A stretch of DNA of 64,000 nt from Molossus alvarezi (GCA_037176705.1 CM073891.1:97709827-97773826), one strand, 5' to 3'; shown: positions 37,137-49,059, counted from the first letter of the stretch. Translations and numbers: made by a program. Notes: generated from the sequence alone by a model not told the origin.

Positions 37137-37399
37137 TTTTTTTTTTTAATGAATTTTTATTTATTTTTTTGTTACAGACATTTTACCTTTTTACCCCATT
37201 GGCACCCCCCACCCCACCCCACCTCCACCCTGTCCCCGGCTTAGTTGTCCATGTCCATTGGTCATGCATACATGCATATAAGTTCTGTGGTTTATCTCTT
37301 CCCACCCCCCCAGCCCCCATCCCCTCCTCTGAGGGATGTCAGTCTGTGCCCTTCTTCCATGTGTCTGGGTCTACTGTATTCCTCAGACTGTTATGTTCA
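37137..37399 (-). other. L1 3' UTR with G-rich tract and poly(A)
   Basis: On the minus strand it contains repeated GGTGGGGTGGGG-type runs (37203-37235), a potential G-quadruplex typical of L1 3' UTRs, then AACAAAAAAATAAATAAAAA and the A-tail at the left border. The same 3' end organisation is seen in the stub at 44724-44956. Confidence 0.85.
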
Positions 37400-40300
37400 T
37401 TATATTCCGTATATAAGTGAGATCATGTGGTATTTGTCTTTTTCTGCTTGGCTTCTTTCACTTAGGATAATACTTTCCAGGTCCCTCCATGTCGTCTCAA
37501 AGGATAAGAGATCTTTCTTTCTTACCGCTGCATAGTACTCCATTGTGTATATGTACCACAGCTTTTTTATCCATTCGTCTACTGGTGGACACTTGGGCTG
37601 TTTCCAGATCTTAGCTATTGTAAATAGTGCTGCTATGAACATGGGGGTACATATATTCTTCCGGATTGGTGTTTCAGGCTTCTTAGGGTATATTCCCAGC
37701 AGTGGGATCACTGGGTCAAATGGAAGTTCAATTTTTAATTTTTTGAGGTAGCACCATATTGTTTTCCATAGCGGCTGCACCAGTCTGCATTCCCACCAGC
37801 AGTGTATTAGAGTCCCCTTTTCTCCACACCCTCGCCAACACTTGTTGTTTGATGATTTGTTGATGGCGGCCATTCTGACAGGTGTGAGGTGATACCTCAT
37901 TGTTGTTTTAATTTGCATCTCTCTGATGATTAGTGATGTTGAGCATTTCTTCATATGTCTCTTGGCCATTTGTATGTCCTGTTTGGAGAGGTGTCTATTC
38001 AGCTCCTCTGCCCATTTTTTAATTGGGTTCTTTGTCTTCCTTTTGTAGAGTTGTATGAGCACTCTATATATATTGGAAATTAACCCCTTATCTGATACAT
38101 CATTGGCAATGATGTTCTCCCATACAGTGGGTTGCCTTTCCATTTTGATGATTGTTTCTTTTGCTGTGCAGAAGCTTTTTAGTTTGATGTAGTCCCATGT
38201 GTTCATTTTCTCCTTTATTTCTGTTGCCTTAGGTGATGTATCAGTGAAAATTCTGCTCCGTATGATATCCGAAATTTTGTTGCCTACATTTTCTTCTAGA
38301 ATTTTTATGGATTCACGGGTCACATTTAAGTCTTTTATCCATTTTGAGTTTATTTTGGTGTATGGTGTAAGTTGATGGTCTAGTTTCATTTTTTTGCATG
38401 TAGCTGTCCAATTTTCCCAACACCATTTATTAAAGAGGCTGTCTTTACTCCACTGTATGCTCTTGCCACCTTTGTCAAATATTAATTGAGCGTATTGCCT
38501 TGGGTCCATTTCTGGGTTTTCAGTTCTGTTCCACTGGTCTATATGCCTGTTCTTGTGCCAGTACCAGGCTGTTTTGGTTACAGTTGCTTTGTAGTATAAC
38601 CTGAAATCTGGTATTGTGATCCCACCTACTTTGTTCTTCTTTTTCAAGATTGCTGTGGCTATTCGGGCTCTTTTTTGGTTCCATATGAACTTTTGAAGTA
38701 TTTGTTCTAGTTCTATGAAATATGTCGTTGGTATTTTGATGGGGATTGCATTGAATCTATAGATTGCTTTGGGTAGTATGGACATTTTAATGATGTTAAT
38801 TCTTCCAATCCATGAACAGGGTATGTGCTTCCACTTTTTTATATCTTCCTCTATTTCTTTTTTCAATGACCTGTAGTTTTCTGCAAATAGGTCCTTTACT
38901 TCCTTGGTTAAGTTTATTCCTAGGTATCGTAATTTTTTTGGTGTGATGGTAAATGGGATTGTTTTTTCAGTTTCTCTTTCTGTGAGTTCATCATTGGTGT
39001 ACACGAATGCCGTTGATTTCTTGACGTTAATTTTGTATCCTGCTACTTTGCCAAATTCATTTATTAAGTCTAATAGATTTTTGATGGAGTCTTTAGGGTT
39101 TTCTATGTACAATATCATGTCATCTGCAAATAATGACAGTTTCACTTCCTCCTTTCCAATTTGGATCCCTTTTATTTTTTCTTCATGTCTGATTGCTGTG
39201 GCTAAGACTTCCAGTACAATGTTAAATAAGAGTGGTGAAAGTGGACATCCCTGTCTTGTTCCTGTTCTTAATGGAAATGTTTTTAGTTTCTGTCCATTGA
39301 GTATGATGTTGGCTGTAGGTCTTTCATTTATGGCCTTTATTATGTCGAAATATGAGCCCTCTAATCCTACATTGCTGAGCGTTTTTATCAGAAATGGATG
39401 CTGGATTTTGTCGAATGCTTTTTCAGCATCTATTGATATGATCATGTGGTTTTTATTCTTCATTTTGTTTATGTGGTGTATCACGTTTATTGATTTGCGA
39501 ATATTATACCAGCCTTGCATCCCTGGAATGAATCCCACTTGGTCATGGTGAATAATTTTTTTGATGTATTTCTGGATCCGATTTGCTAATATTTTGTTCA
39601 GGATTTTGGCGTCTATGTTCATCAGGGATATTGGCCTGTAGTTTTCTTTCTTCGTAGTGTCTTTTTCTGGTTTTGGAATTAGAATTATGCTGGCCTCATA
39701 GAACGTGTTTGGAAGTCTTCCTTCTTCTTGAATTTTTTGAAATAGTTTGAGGAGAATGGGTGTTTGTTCTTTTTTGAAAGTTCGGTAAAACTCCCCCGTG
39801 AAGCCATCTAGGCCTGGGCTTTTGTTTGCTGGGAGAGTCTTGATTACCTCTTCAATTTCCTTAGTTGTTATTGGTCTGTTCAAGTTTTCTATCTCTTCTG
39901 GGAATAGTTTTGGGAGACTGTGTGTTTCTAGAAATTTGTCCATTTCGCTTAGATTGTCGAATTTGTTGCCATATAGTTGTTCATAGTAGTTGTTAACGAT
40001 CTTTTGTATTTCTGTGGTGTTGGTTGTTACTTCTCCTCTTTCATTTCTGATTTTGTGTATTTGGGTTCTCTCTCTTTGTTTCTTGGTGAGTCTAGCTAAG
40101 GGTCCATCAATCTTGTTTATCTTTTTGAAAAACCAGCTCTTTGTTTCATTGATCCTTTGAATTGTTTTTTTGGTCTCTATGTCATTTATTTCTGCTCTGA
40201 TCTTTACTATTTCCTTCCTTCTACTTGCTCTGGGGTTTTCTTTTTGTTTGCTTTCTAATTCTTTAAGTTGTGAGGTTAGACAGTCAATTAGAAATTTTTC

Positions 40301-40429
40301 TTGTTTTTTGAGGTAGGCCTGTAGTGCTATGAACTTCCCTCTCAGAACTGCTTTCGCTGCATCCCATAGATTTTGTGTTGTTGTGTGAATGCCTTCTTCC
40401 TTCACCAAATTAGGGAAGTTTTCTCTCAC
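37400..40429 (-). CDS. L1 ORF2 fragment: reverse transcriptase to C-terminus, fused to end of ORF1 N-part
   Basis: A 1009-codon uninterrupted frame. The first codon of the frame as delimited is GTG and not a real start: the frame continues upstream into ORF1 sequence. Residues 1-14 are ORF1-like ([14 protein letters not shown]). From about residue 17 ([20 protein letters not shown]) it is ORF2 from near position 289 of a standard 1275-residue protein. The reverse-transcriptase core spans about 225-500, with the catalytic F434-A-D-D437 encoded at 39119-39130. The C-terminal Cys-His segment (CWRGCGEKG and IHCWWEC) and the natural end are intact. The N-terminal endonuclease is missing, so autonomous target nicking by this product is not expected. 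The lack of stops means the insertion is young. It is a retrotransposon, not a bat gene. Confidence 0.93.
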   Translation of the reverse strand: MRENFPNLVKEEGIHTTTQNLWDAAKAVLRGKFIALQAYLKKQEKFLIDCLTSQLKELESKQKENPRASRRKEIVKIRAEINDIETKKTIQRINETKSWFFKKINKIDGPLARLTKKQRERTQIHKIRNERGEVTTNTTEIQKIVNNYYEQLYGNKFDNLSEMDKFLETHSLPKLFPEEIENLNRPITTKEIEEVIKTLPANKSPGLDGFTGEFYRTFKKEQTPILLKLFQKIQEEGRLPNTFYEASIILIPKPEKDTTKKENYRPISLMNIDAKILNKILANRIQKYIKKIIHHDQVGFIPGMQGWYNIRKSINVIHHINKMKNKNHMIISIDAEKAFDKIQHPFLIKTLSNVGLEGSYFDIIKAINERPTANIILNGQKLKTFPLRTGTRQGCPLSPLLFNIVLEVLATAIRHEEKIKGIQIGKEEVKLSLFADDMILYIENPKDSIKNLLDLINEFGKVAGYKINVKKSTAFVYTNDELTERETEKTIPFTITPKKLRYLGINLTKEVKDLFAENYRSLKKEIEEDIKKWKHIPCSWIGRINIIKMSILPKAIYRFNAIPIKIPTTYFIELEQILQKFIWNQKRARIATAILKKKNKVGGITIPDFRLYYKATVTKTAWYWHKNRHIDQWNRTENPEMDPRQYAQLIFDKGGKSIQWSKDSLFNKWCWENWTATCKKMKLDHQLTPYTKINSKWIKDLNVTRESIKILEENVGNKISDIIRSRIFTDTSPKATEIKEKMNTWDYIKLKSFCTAKETIIKMERQPTVWENIIANDVSDKGLISNIYRVLIQLYKRKTKNPIKKWAEELNRHLSKQDIQMAKRHMKKCSTSLIIREMQIKTTMRYHLTPVRMAAINKSSNNKCWRGCGEKGTLIHCWWECRLVQPLWKTIWCYLKKLKIELPFDPVIPLLGIYPKKPETPIRKNICTPMFIAALFTIAKIWKQPKCPPVDEWIKKLWYIYTMEYYAAVRKKDLLSFETTWRDLESIILSERSQAEKDKYHMISLIYGI

Positions 40430-40550
40430 TATTTTTTTGAATATATTCTCTATCCCTTGCTCATTTTCTTCTTCTTCGGGGACTCCTATGATGCGAATAT
40501 TATTACGTTTCCAGTTGTCCCATAGTTCTCTTAAACTGTCTTCCTGTTTT

Positions 40551-40901
40551 TTAATAGTTTTTTCCTTTTGTTTTTCTGATAGGTTGATTTTTTTCTACCC
40601 TGTCTTCTAATTCACTGATCCGGTCCTCAACTTCCCCTACTCTGCTTTTTAAACCTTCCAATGTGTTTTTCATTTCGGATATGTCATTTTTTATCTCTTC
40701 TTGTTGGTTTTTAATTTCCATTTGGCTTATTTTCAGTGTCTCTATGTCCTTACTCATGCTGTTCAGCTTCCTCAAGATCATGGCTCTGAATTCTAGCTCT
40801 GTTAACATGCCTAATTGCTCCACATTGATCTCCTCTTCGGTGGAGGTGTCTTGCTCTTTCATTTGGCTTCTGTTTCTGTGTTTCACCATTTTGGCTATCA
40901 C
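40551..40901 (-). pseudogene. L1 ORF1 N-terminal fragment (coiled coil), frameshifted
   Basis: A 116-codon frame that begins with a basic stretch (MVKHRNRSQMKEQ) and continues as a heptad-type coiled coil (about residues 45-105, e.g. EIKNDISEMKNTLEGLK and [14 protein letters not shown]), the ORF1p trimerisation region. It runs out of frame in an A7 run (T7 at 40588-40594 on the + strand). One frame over, the ORF1 reading continues ([18 protein letters not shown]) to about 40385, where it joins ORF2 sequence in frame. The ORF1 RRM and C-terminal domains are absent. Confidence 0.88.
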
Positions 40902-41699
40902 TGAGGGCTTTGGAGCCTGTCAAGTTCTCCCTGTGGGTGTTGGTGTTCTGCTGTTTGTGGCTCCCTCTCCTGGGTTTAGATGAGCGAGGGAGGACCCACG
41001 TTGAACACCACTGTCAAGTGTTACTTTCCTGGTTAAAGTTGCCAGCCCAGGAAAGGTACTGTTATCCTCTAGCTTTTTGCCTGGAGGCTAGCAGTCTAGG
41101 TTAGTTGATGAGTTTTGGGTTGTCAGTTGATTGAAAAACTCCCTCTGGTGCTCAGCCAAGGGGCTTTCACGAGGGTGGGGCAGATGCTGGTTGTTAGTGA
41201 GCCTCAATTAGCACTTCAATGGCCCACAGGGTGGGGTTGGATCTCCAAGGGAGGGGCTGCTGCCTCTCTCAGAGCCCTGGGAAGGAGCAATGTGGCCACC
41301 GTCCTGAGTGGCTGCACTCAGCCAAAGCTCTGAGCGCCCTCCAAACCCCTAGTGTCCCGACACAGTTCCAGTCCAGTCCGCCCTCCCTCTGCCGGAGCCC
41401 AAGGTGAGTGGCTGTGGCTGTTTCAGCCTCTGTCCCGGCTGGGCTGTGGAGCCGCCAGGGAGTGTAACCCGAGGGCGCTGCTCCCAGCTGAGGCCGCTGC
41501 GGAGCTGCGGACGGTGGAGCCCACCCGTCTCGCGCCTTCGCAAGCCTACCGGGATGGAGTCAGTGTCCCTCGTTGTATGGTCCTCCAGGCTGCTTTTCTG
41601 TTGGGTTTTCCCGTCGATTTGTCTGTGTTATAGTTGTAATTCCAGTTTGGTTCTGGGAGACGGTCTGTGTAGCTCCGTTCACTCCGCCGCCATTTTTCC
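40902..41699 (-). promoter_or_regulatory. L1 5' UTR/internal promoter region
   Basis: About 800 bp of GC- and CpG-rich sequence upstream of the ORF1 start, reaching the TSD. The first bases on the minus strand carry AAAATGGCGGC, the expected YY1-type site at an L1 start. L1 5' UTRs drive sense transcription and often have antisense promoter activity, which here would point towards MKLN1 exon f (inference). Short open frames in this region are by-products. Confidence 0.75.
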
Positions 41700-41990
41700 T
41701 GTTTCTGCTTGTTTTATTCTAGTATATAGATTGTGCTTTCTTAAAGCTGTAGTTATCATTAGCTTGGGATGTAGGTGGAAAAATTAAGTTTTATAGAGCT
41801 TTGCATTTTTTAGGGTAACATTTAGTGCTTTCTGAATTTAATTTGAGAACAAGAGTAGAATCTGGGATATACTTGGAATTTTTTCTCTAGAAATCCTTCT
41901 ATTTCTATTATAAAACTATTAAAGCAGAATTTACCAAGATGCTTTCATATACTTTAAGTATTTATTTCATCATGTATTTACCAATGCACT

Positions 41991-42209
41991 TTTTTTTTCT
42001 TCCTTTATTGATTTTAAAGAGAGAGGAACTGTAAGGGAGAGATAGAAACATGGATGAGAGAGAACATTGATTGGCCGCCTTCTGCATGCCCCCCACTGGG
42101 GATCGATTGGGCGTACAACCTGGGAATGTGTCCTGACCAAGAGTTAGTTGAACTGGCCACCTCTTGTTGCATGGATCAATGTTCAACCACTGAGCTACAC
42201 TGGCCAGAC
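41991..42209 (-). mobile_element. Ves-like SINE, type B, antisense
   Basis: A type B copy with the TSD TACCAATGCACT at 41979-41990 and 42210-42221. Confidence 0.93.
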
Positions 42210-42282
42210 TACCAATGCACTCTGAATCAGGTTGATCTTAACCATTTTCAAAGAGACTGTATTTTTTTGTAAATATTTTAAT

Positions 42283-42562
42283 TTTTATTTTTTATCCTCA
42301 CCCAAGGATATTTTTCTATTTATCATCAGATAGAGTAGGAGGAAGGGGGAGTGGGGAGAGAGAGACAGGCAGACAGAGAGAGAGAGAGAGATAGAGAGGA
42401 ACATCATTGTGAGAGGAACACATTGACTGGTTGCCTCCCACACGACCTGGCCAGTGCTGGGGACGAACCATAACAAAGGTATGTGCCCTTGACCGGAATC
42501 AAGCCCAGGACTAATTAGTCCACGGGCTGATGCTCTAATCGCTGAGCCAAACTGGCCAGGGC
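42283..42562 (-). mobile_element. Ves-like SINE, type A, antisense
   Basis: A type A copy with an expanded (GA)n-rich tract. The TSD is TAAATATTTTAA at 42270-42281 and 42563-42574. Confidence 0.93.
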
Positions 42563-43058
42563 TAAATATTTTAAAGAACCGTTTCTATTTCAGTCTTACT
42601 TACATAACAACCAAATACAGTGTTTGGGGGTTGAGTTCATGGGAGAGGTGCCGTGTGTGTATGTGTATGACATAACTAGGTTTGAATCCTCCTGACTTTT
42701 TGTTTGATCTTGAATGAGCTATAATAATTTTGATTAAAATGGGAATGATAAATTGTTATAATGAGAGTTAAAAGAAATAATATATTTTATATGTAAAGTA
42801 TATATTATTTATATAATTTATATTTTTATATGTAATACATTAATATGCAGTATATACTGATTAGTTTTGTGGTTTTTGACAGAATCTCACAGTGGAAATA
42901 TTTTTAAATAATTTATAATTTTGAAAAACAATTTAAAACATCTTGAAAAGCAGTGAAGGAGAAAATAACTTACCCAATATTATTTTGGTATATTTGTTTC
43001 ATCTGTTATATATATTGTCCTAATTTTAGAAAGGAAGGGAAGCCATAAGAATACTTTT

Positions 43059-43304
43059 TTTTTATCCTCACCCAAGGACATTTTTGCATTTATGTTCATA
43101 TAGAGCAGGAGGGAGAGACGGGGGAAGAGAGAGAGAGAAACATTGATGTGAGAGAGACACATTGAGTGGTTGCCACCCACACAACCCCAACTGGGGCCGG
43201 AGACAAACTGCAACCAAGGTACGTGCCTTGAGCGGAAACCAAACCTGTGACTCTCTGGTCTGCCGGCCAACGCTCTAACTGCTGAGCCAAACCGGACATG
43301 GCTG
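43059..43304 (-). mobile_element. Ves-like SINE, type A, antisense
   Basis: A type A copy. The TSD is TAAGAATACTTTT (43046-43058) and TAAGTATACTTTT (43305-43317). Confidence 0.93.
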
Positions 43305-44723
43305 TAAGTATACTTTTAAGATTTTTAGAAAAAAATAGTAAACCCCATTTAAGAATTTTGTTGATAAGGAGTAGGTAGGGTTACTAATAAAGAATGATTT
43401 TCCCAAGTAGAGTTTGAAAAACCTGGAAGTTTAATCTTTATGAAGTGGTGCCTAAGTAGTAAAATAGAGTTTAGAGAAGCCCAGTTGTTATTTTAAGTAT
43501 GCATTTTGAAAGTTTCCAGAGCCAGGGCTCCTAATCTGTTGAAGTTATATACAGAATTTTATTTGTATGTATATTTTTCTGGAAGATAATCTATGAATTC
43601 AGATCATTAAAGAAACTCTTAACTCAAAAAATTAAGAACACTTTCACTAGGGTAAAACTTCATAAAGTTCATCATATCTTTTTCAAGTGGCTTGTATTTC
43701 AGTGCAGTTATTGCTTTGCACTGTTTCATGTATCTTGCTTTCTTAGATATTACAAACTTAATAGTACCTACATTTTCTTTTCCTTTTTTAGTCTATAGTT
43801 TTTATATTTATTTTGCTACAGCTCTAAGAATAGAGTGACTATTTTAAAAAGTATATGATGACATAAATTTTACTATTTAATTTTCAAACCTTTCTTCCTA
43901 AGTAAATTCTATCATTCATACCATGGTAGAGAAGGAATGTAGTATTTTGTTCTACTAGATGTATATGTCAGTTTTATTGATTATAATCCCTGTACCTGAC
44001 ACCTCTCTAATTACATGCTTCAACTCTGAATTGGGTTTTAGCTCTGGGGAAAATGAGGTATACAGAAAGAGAGAAAAGGCATGTCTGTTTTGTTTCAAGG
44101 TGCAAGTCTGTTCAGATGAAAATTTAAATATTCATTCTATTAGAAAGTTCTTTCTTATGTAATTCTCACTGAATTTTGACAACTTATGGTACCAGCCTTT
44201 TTAACTCTTTCAATCAGAATAGGTGATAAGACCTGGGCAAGGCCCCAGTATTTGGTACCTACAAAAGGAGTTTGAGGGGGTGGTGCTTGTCACTTGGAAG
44301 AGCACTTCTGTGGAGATCTGTTCCTTTGGCTATTCTCTACCAATGCTATGCAAGTCCTTTTTTTTTTTTTTAAGGTTATACTATTCCACATAATTGATTT
44401 GGTTTTCCTTACATTCCTTAAAGAAACCTTTGAAGGAAGTAGGTAAAAATGGGTTTTGATTGTGAATTACAAATATATTCATATGGCTATATTTCTGTAG
44501 CTATACATTATATGAATCTTTTCCTTTCATAAAATTATCACAATGGAATTCTGTTATATAGCATTAATTAAGAATATAATGTATACTGTCATAGGCAGAA
44601 AATACAACTTTTTAGCAGAGAAAGTAACTATGTTGAATTCACTAAAAAGATGAGTGTCTAGATAGTTTTTTAATCATAGCTCTATCTAAGAATATACCTC
44701 CATTTTAAAAGGGAGGTGTATGA

Positions 44724-44956
44724 GTCTGAGGAATGGGGTAGTCCCAGAGACATGGAAGTGGGGTACAGACTGACAGTCTCCAGAAGAGGGAGTGGTCAGG
44801 GAGAGATAAACCACAGGACTTATATGCAGTATACACGAACAATGGACATGGACAACAAAGCTGGAGACAGGGTGGGGAGGGTGGGAGAGGGGAATCAGTG
44901 GGGAAAAAAAGGAGAAACATCTGTAACAAAAATAAATTAATTAATAAAAAATAAAT
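44724..44956 (+). mobile_element. 5'-truncated L1 stub (3' UTR only), sense
   Basis: It matches the 3' end of the L1 at 37137-41699: CATGGAAGTGGGGTACAGAC, a GACTTATATGCAGTATACAC-like stretch, CAATGGACATGGACAACAAA, a G-rich tract, ACATCTGTAACAAAAATAAA, then an A-rich tail. The flanks AAAAGGGAGGTGTATGA (44707-44723) and AAAAGGGAGTGTATGA (44957-44972) are the TSD. Confidence 0.9.
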
Positions 44957-45867
44957 AAAAGGGAGTGTATGAATACAGTTGATATCTATCTGCTGGGTTA
45001 TGCCAGTTCAAGGAAATGGCTGAAGCATATAAAATATCTTTCCCCTTCTTATTTATTACTCTCTTCAAAATTTCTTATGTCCATTTAAGGTCTTCCTAAC
45101 TACATTTTTAGAAGTATTAAACTCTTAAAGTAAATACTCTCACAATGTTTAATTTTTATCTTGATTATAAATATGTATTTCTTAAAACTTTTTTCCACTT
45201 CATTTTTTTTCTCTCAGTGTCTATATTAAACTTAAGAATTAAGTTAACCTCCTTCACAAGCCTGTTAACCCTTCTCCTACGTCTTCTGTTTGACACATGA
45301 ATTTTGTCTAAGGTTGAGCCCACGCTGTGTTAGTGCACAGTATTTGTATTCTATACTATTTCAAAGAGGAAAAATGAATTTAACTACAAAATAGTGTGCC
45401 ATCTTTTGGAGGATAATGCAGTCAGCACAGTCTAATTTATCCCCTAAAAATCAGAAGGGGATAGATATCGCATTTGGACTCTTAAAATAAAAAGCCTGCT
45501 TCTTTGTGAAAAATGGTGTGAAGACACTGCTGTGTTAACATTTCCTACCTTATTTTTAGTGTACATAAGATATATAGTTTAGTGTTGCTGATACTTAAGG
45601 ATGTAGGGTTTATTCAGTACTGGTACCAAAAAGACCTGTACCAAAGAATATGGTTGAATTTTAGTTTTTGTGGCCTGATTAATGATAGTTTATTGATTGG
45701 TTGATGATTGATTCATTTATAGTCTCTTAGAATGAAATTGGTTTAAAATTTTGAACATAGCTCTTATTGGTCAATTTACTTCCAGTTCCTTTCTTTCACT
45801 CCTTTTCATTCAGTTCCATATGCTGCAAGTTGAGATCTGACCATGAGATTTTTGCCTAAAATCTTTT

Positions 45868-46065
45868 TTTTTTTCTTTATTGATTTTAGGGAGAGGGGAA
45901 GAAAGACAGAAACATCAATGAGAGAGAACATCAATTGACTACCTCCTGCATGTCCCCCACTGGGGATTTGGCCCACAACCTGGGCATTTGCCCTAACTGG
46001 GAATCAAACTGGTGACCTCTCGGTGCATGGGTCGGCGCTCAGACACTGAGCCACACTGGCCGGGC
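45868..46065 (-). mobile_element. Ves-like SINE, type B, antisense, recent
   Basis: A type B copy with a perfect 15 bp TSD, TGCCTAAAATCTTTT, at 45853-45867 and 46066-46080. Confidence 0.95.
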
Positions 46066-46156
46066 TGCCTAAAATCTTTTGTAGCTATTCCAAAGTCTGT
46101 GGCCTCAAGTTCTTCATTGAACCCCTTCCATGTTCTGGCCACTGCCTGTTGGTTTT

Positions 46157-46393
46157 TTTTTTTGTTTTTTTTTTAAGTTCTCACCTGAGGACATTTTTGC
46201 ATTTATCTTCAGATAGAGAGGGAGGAAGAGAACTATCAATGTGAGAGAGACACATCGAGCAGTCACCACCCACACGACCTCAGCCAGGGCCTAGGACAAA
46301 CTGCAGCAGAGGCACATACCCTTAGTGGGAACCGAACCCAAGACTCTCCAGTCCACAGGCCAATGCTCTAACCACTTAGCAACCAGCCAGGGC
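46157..46393 (-). mobile_element. Ves-like SINE, type A, antisense
   Basis: A type A copy with a short CT tract. It is flanked by CTGCCTGT near 46142 and at 46394. Confidence 0.91.
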
Positions 46394-46469
46394 CTGCCTG
46401 TCTTTTTAACCTCATCTACACCTACTACCCTTTGTGTTCTTTTAAATTAAACAGTACATTTATTCATTA

Positions 46470-46650
46470 TACAGTTTTTACCACTTTGCATGGATTATTT
46501 AAGTCTCATAGTTGCTTTATGAGATAAGAGCTGTGTACCATTTTAGAGATGTGGAAACTAGTGGTTAAGGAACATGGTGGTGATCATACAGCTGTGGTAG
46601 AGCTGCAGTTCTGTTCAAGATATGTCTCAGTGTAGAGCCCATGTCTTTTA
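46470..46650 (-). repeat. MIR element, antisense
   Basis: AGTCTCATAGTTGCTTTATG, ACCATTTTAGAGATGTGGAA, GTGATCATACAGCTGTGG and GTGTAGAGCCCATG follow the reverse MIR core order. Confidence 0.72.
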
Positions 46651-46686
46651 AAACACTTTGTTTTTCTGTCTCTGTACCTTTATTTT

Positions 46687-46928
46687 ATGTATTTATTTTT
46701 TTAATCCTCACCCAAGGATATTTTTACATTTATCTTCAGATAGAGTGGTGTGGGGAGAGAGAAGCAAACATCGATGTGAGAGAGACACATTGCTTGGCCA
46801 CCTCCTACAGGATTCCAACCAGGGCCCGGGATAAACCGCAACTGAGGTACATACCCTTGACCAGGAATTGAACCAGAGACTCTGGTCTGCAGGCTCACGT
46901 TTTAACCACTGAGAAAAACCAGCGAGGG
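46687..46928 (-). mobile_element. Ves-like SINE, type A, antisense, somewhat diverged
   Basis: A type A copy with a shortened CT tract (GTGTGGGGAGAGAGAAGC in + orientation). The TSD-like flanks are CTGTACCTTTATTTT (46672-46686) and CTGTACCTTTTTTTT (46929-). Confidence 0.9.
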
Positions 46929-46944
46929 CTGTACCTTTTTTTTT

Positions 46945-47420
46945 TTATTCACTCTTCTTTGTCCTGCATTCTGTCAACAAAGCCACTTTGTGCTGTTAAT
47001 ACCGCTGTTACCATGAAACCTTTCCTGGTTCAACCAGGTATACCTGCTTCCCTCTTTTGAAGCCTCATGAAGTTTTTTACCTTTCTTTTGGCACTTAGCT
47101 ACCCTGCAATCATGGTGATTTATGTACTTGTTTTAAAAATACGTTTTTATTGATTTTTTTTTTAAGAGGAAAAAGAAGGGAGAAGGAGAGAGGAAGAGAT
47201 AAACATCGATGTGAGAGAGAAACATTGATCAGTTGCCTCCTGTGTGTGCCTCAACTGGGGATTGAACCTGCATCCTGGGTATGTGCCCTGACTGGTAATT
47301 GAACTGGCAACCAGCTGAACCACACCAGCCAGGTTTATGTACTTGTTTTATATTCTTGATTTTACTGTAAGCTCCTTAAGGATAGGAACTATGTCTTTTT
47401 AAAAAAAATTATTCTCTAAA
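46945..47420 (+). repeat. L2 element remnant, sense, split by a SINE
   Basis: TGAAACCTTTCCTGGTTCAA, GGCACTTAGCTACCCTGCAA and, after the SINE, TGTAAGCTCCTTAAGGATAG and AACTATGTCTTTTTA follow the L2 3' region order. Confidence 0.6.
47136..47333 (-). mobile_element. Ves-like SINE, type C, antisense, recent
   Basis: A type C copy with a deletion of about 30 bp in the tRNA part (between GAACTGGCAA and CCAGCTGAACC). It has a perfect 17 bp TSD, TTTATGTACTTGTTTTA, at 47119-47135 and 47334-47350. Confidence 0.94.
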
Positions 47421-47431
47421 GTGCCTTGCCA

Positions 47432-47636
47432 AGCCTGGCCAGTGTGTCTCGGTGGTTGAGCATTGACCCATGCACCAAGAGGTCACCAGTTCAGTTCCCG
47501 GTCAGGACACATTCCCAGGTTATGGGCCCAATCTCCAGTGGGGGGCATGCAGGATGCAGGAGGTGGCCAGTCAATGTTCTATCATCAGTGTTTCTCTCTC
47601 TCTCTCCCTCTCACTTCCTTTCTCTCTAAAATCATT
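47432..47636 (+). mobile_element. Ves-like SINE, type B, sense, recent
   Basis: A type B copy with a perfect 15 bp TSD, TAAAGTGCCTTGCCA, at 47417-47431 and 47637-47651. The small repeat CATGCAGGATGCAGGAGG lies in the body. The tail is very short (CTAAAATCATT). Confidence 0.94.
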
Positions 47637-48769
47637 TAAAGTGCCTTGCCAGTTCAGATTAGTAATAAAAAATATTGACTTAACATTCCTCTGAGTGCTG
47701 GGAGAAATGGATAGCCTCTATAGCCTATTCTCCTTTAAGAAAAAAATAGAGAGGGCTGCTGCTTGAGGAGGATTTTACTATCCCAGGGATGTACATGAAT
47801 TGTTATATAACCTATAAGCATGAGAATGGACATTCAGTAAACGAAACTACTACCCTGTTGCAAATAATGTTTTCTTTTTCTTAACTTCTCACTATAGTTC
47901 TCTCTAATTATTTCTATACTCTTTAAAAGTTTCTTATATATACATTTAATAATACTTTTGCTGGTATTTTTTTCTAGATAATATTTAATATCTGAATGAT
48001 TTGAATTAAATAATTAGGTGATTTAATTAAAATTTTGTTATGCATTTCATTCAGGTATGTCATAAGGTCCTGTTTCTGTCTGATTTATTCAGTTTTACTA
48101 TTAAACTTCAACTGGGACCATGAAGTATTCATGGACAAGAATGACATCTTGGATTAACTCCATTGGGATGCTTGCTCTGTGCCAGATTTTATTTTGCTCA
48201 GCTATCAATGAGGCTGTTGTAGAAATGTGGGTTTTCTTTGCTGTGAGAATTTATGCGTACAAAGAGACCTGCTTTTCAGAAAGAACATTGAGAACCCAGA
48301 GTACAAGAGGAAGGGTTATTAAAGTTAATGAACCAGGATAACCTTATCCAGAGGGTGCCCAGAAACACTATAAAACGAAAGGTCAATTGCTATTGCTATT
48401 TTGGTTATATAGCCCCTCCCTCTCCAGGCTTCAGAATTTAACAGGGTTAAGTGTCTTTATAGTGAGGCCTTGGCAAATAATTTTTAAGGCAGATGACAAG
48501 TCTTCAATTTTTTTCCTTTAAAATTATATGTATCTGGGCATTACTGTGTGCCATTTGGAAAACAGAATGTTACTTAACTCATGATAATGGATTATTTTGT
48601 AGTTCTAGGATAAGACAATTTTTAATAGTTTAATTTCCATTATTTCACATTTGTGCAGAGCTAGTGTTCTGGGTACTGAGTTAGACATGGAATCAGGCAC
48701 AATAGTACTGTTTTTATTGCATCTGTGGTACATAGTAACTACAAAGTATTTTTTATTTCTGTGTTTTTA

Positions 48770-49016
48770 TTTATTTTTTAATCCTCACCCGAGGAAATTT
48801 TTCCATTTTTTGTTCAGATAGAGTGGGAGAGAGAGAGAGGAAGAGAGAGAGAGAAACATTGATGTGAAAGGGGCACATCGAGTGGCTGCCACCCGCACAA
48901 CCAACCAGGGCCGGGGACAAACTGCAACCGAGGTATGTGCCCTTAGCGGGAACCGAACCCGGGTCTCTCTGGACTGCAGGGTGACGCTCTAACCGCTGAG
49001 CCAAACTGGCCAGGGC
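48770..49016 (-). mobile_element. Ves-like SINE, type A, antisense, recent
   Basis: A full-length copy with a perfect 16 bp TSD, TATTTCTGTGTTTTTA, at 48754-48769 and 49017-49032. Confidence 0.95.
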
Positions 49017-49059
49017 TATTTCTGTGTTTTTAAAAGGTAGAAATACTTTTCATACTTGA

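Larger units (their letters stand above)
37137..41699 (-). mobile_element. Young L1, 5'-complete, internally deleted, 4.56 kb
   Basis: Flanked by a perfect 16 bp TSD, TGTTTCTGCTTGTTTT, at 37121-37136 and 41700-41715, and antisense to MKLN1. In L1 orientation it has a GC-rich 5' UTR beginning with a YY1-like AAAATGGCGGC (41686-41695), an ORF1 N-terminal piece, an ORF2 open from just before the reverse-transcriptase region to its normal C-terminus, a 3' UTR with a G-rich tract and a poly(A) of about 16. A normal mammalian L1 is about 6-7 kb. The missing part is the ORF1 RNA-binding/C-terminal region and the ORF2 endonuclease. Confidence 0.95.

Noticed and set aside
38904..39551. A 215-codon plus-strand open frame
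   Set aside because: It is the reverse complement of L1 ORF2 coding sequence and has no independent support.
37400..40429. A 1009-codon open frame as a candidate new bat gene
   Set aside because: The FADD reverse-transcriptase motif, the C-terminal Cys-His segment, flanking 3' UTR and poly(A), and the 16 bp TSD identify it as L1 ORF2. The apparent start codon is GTG inside a longer frame.
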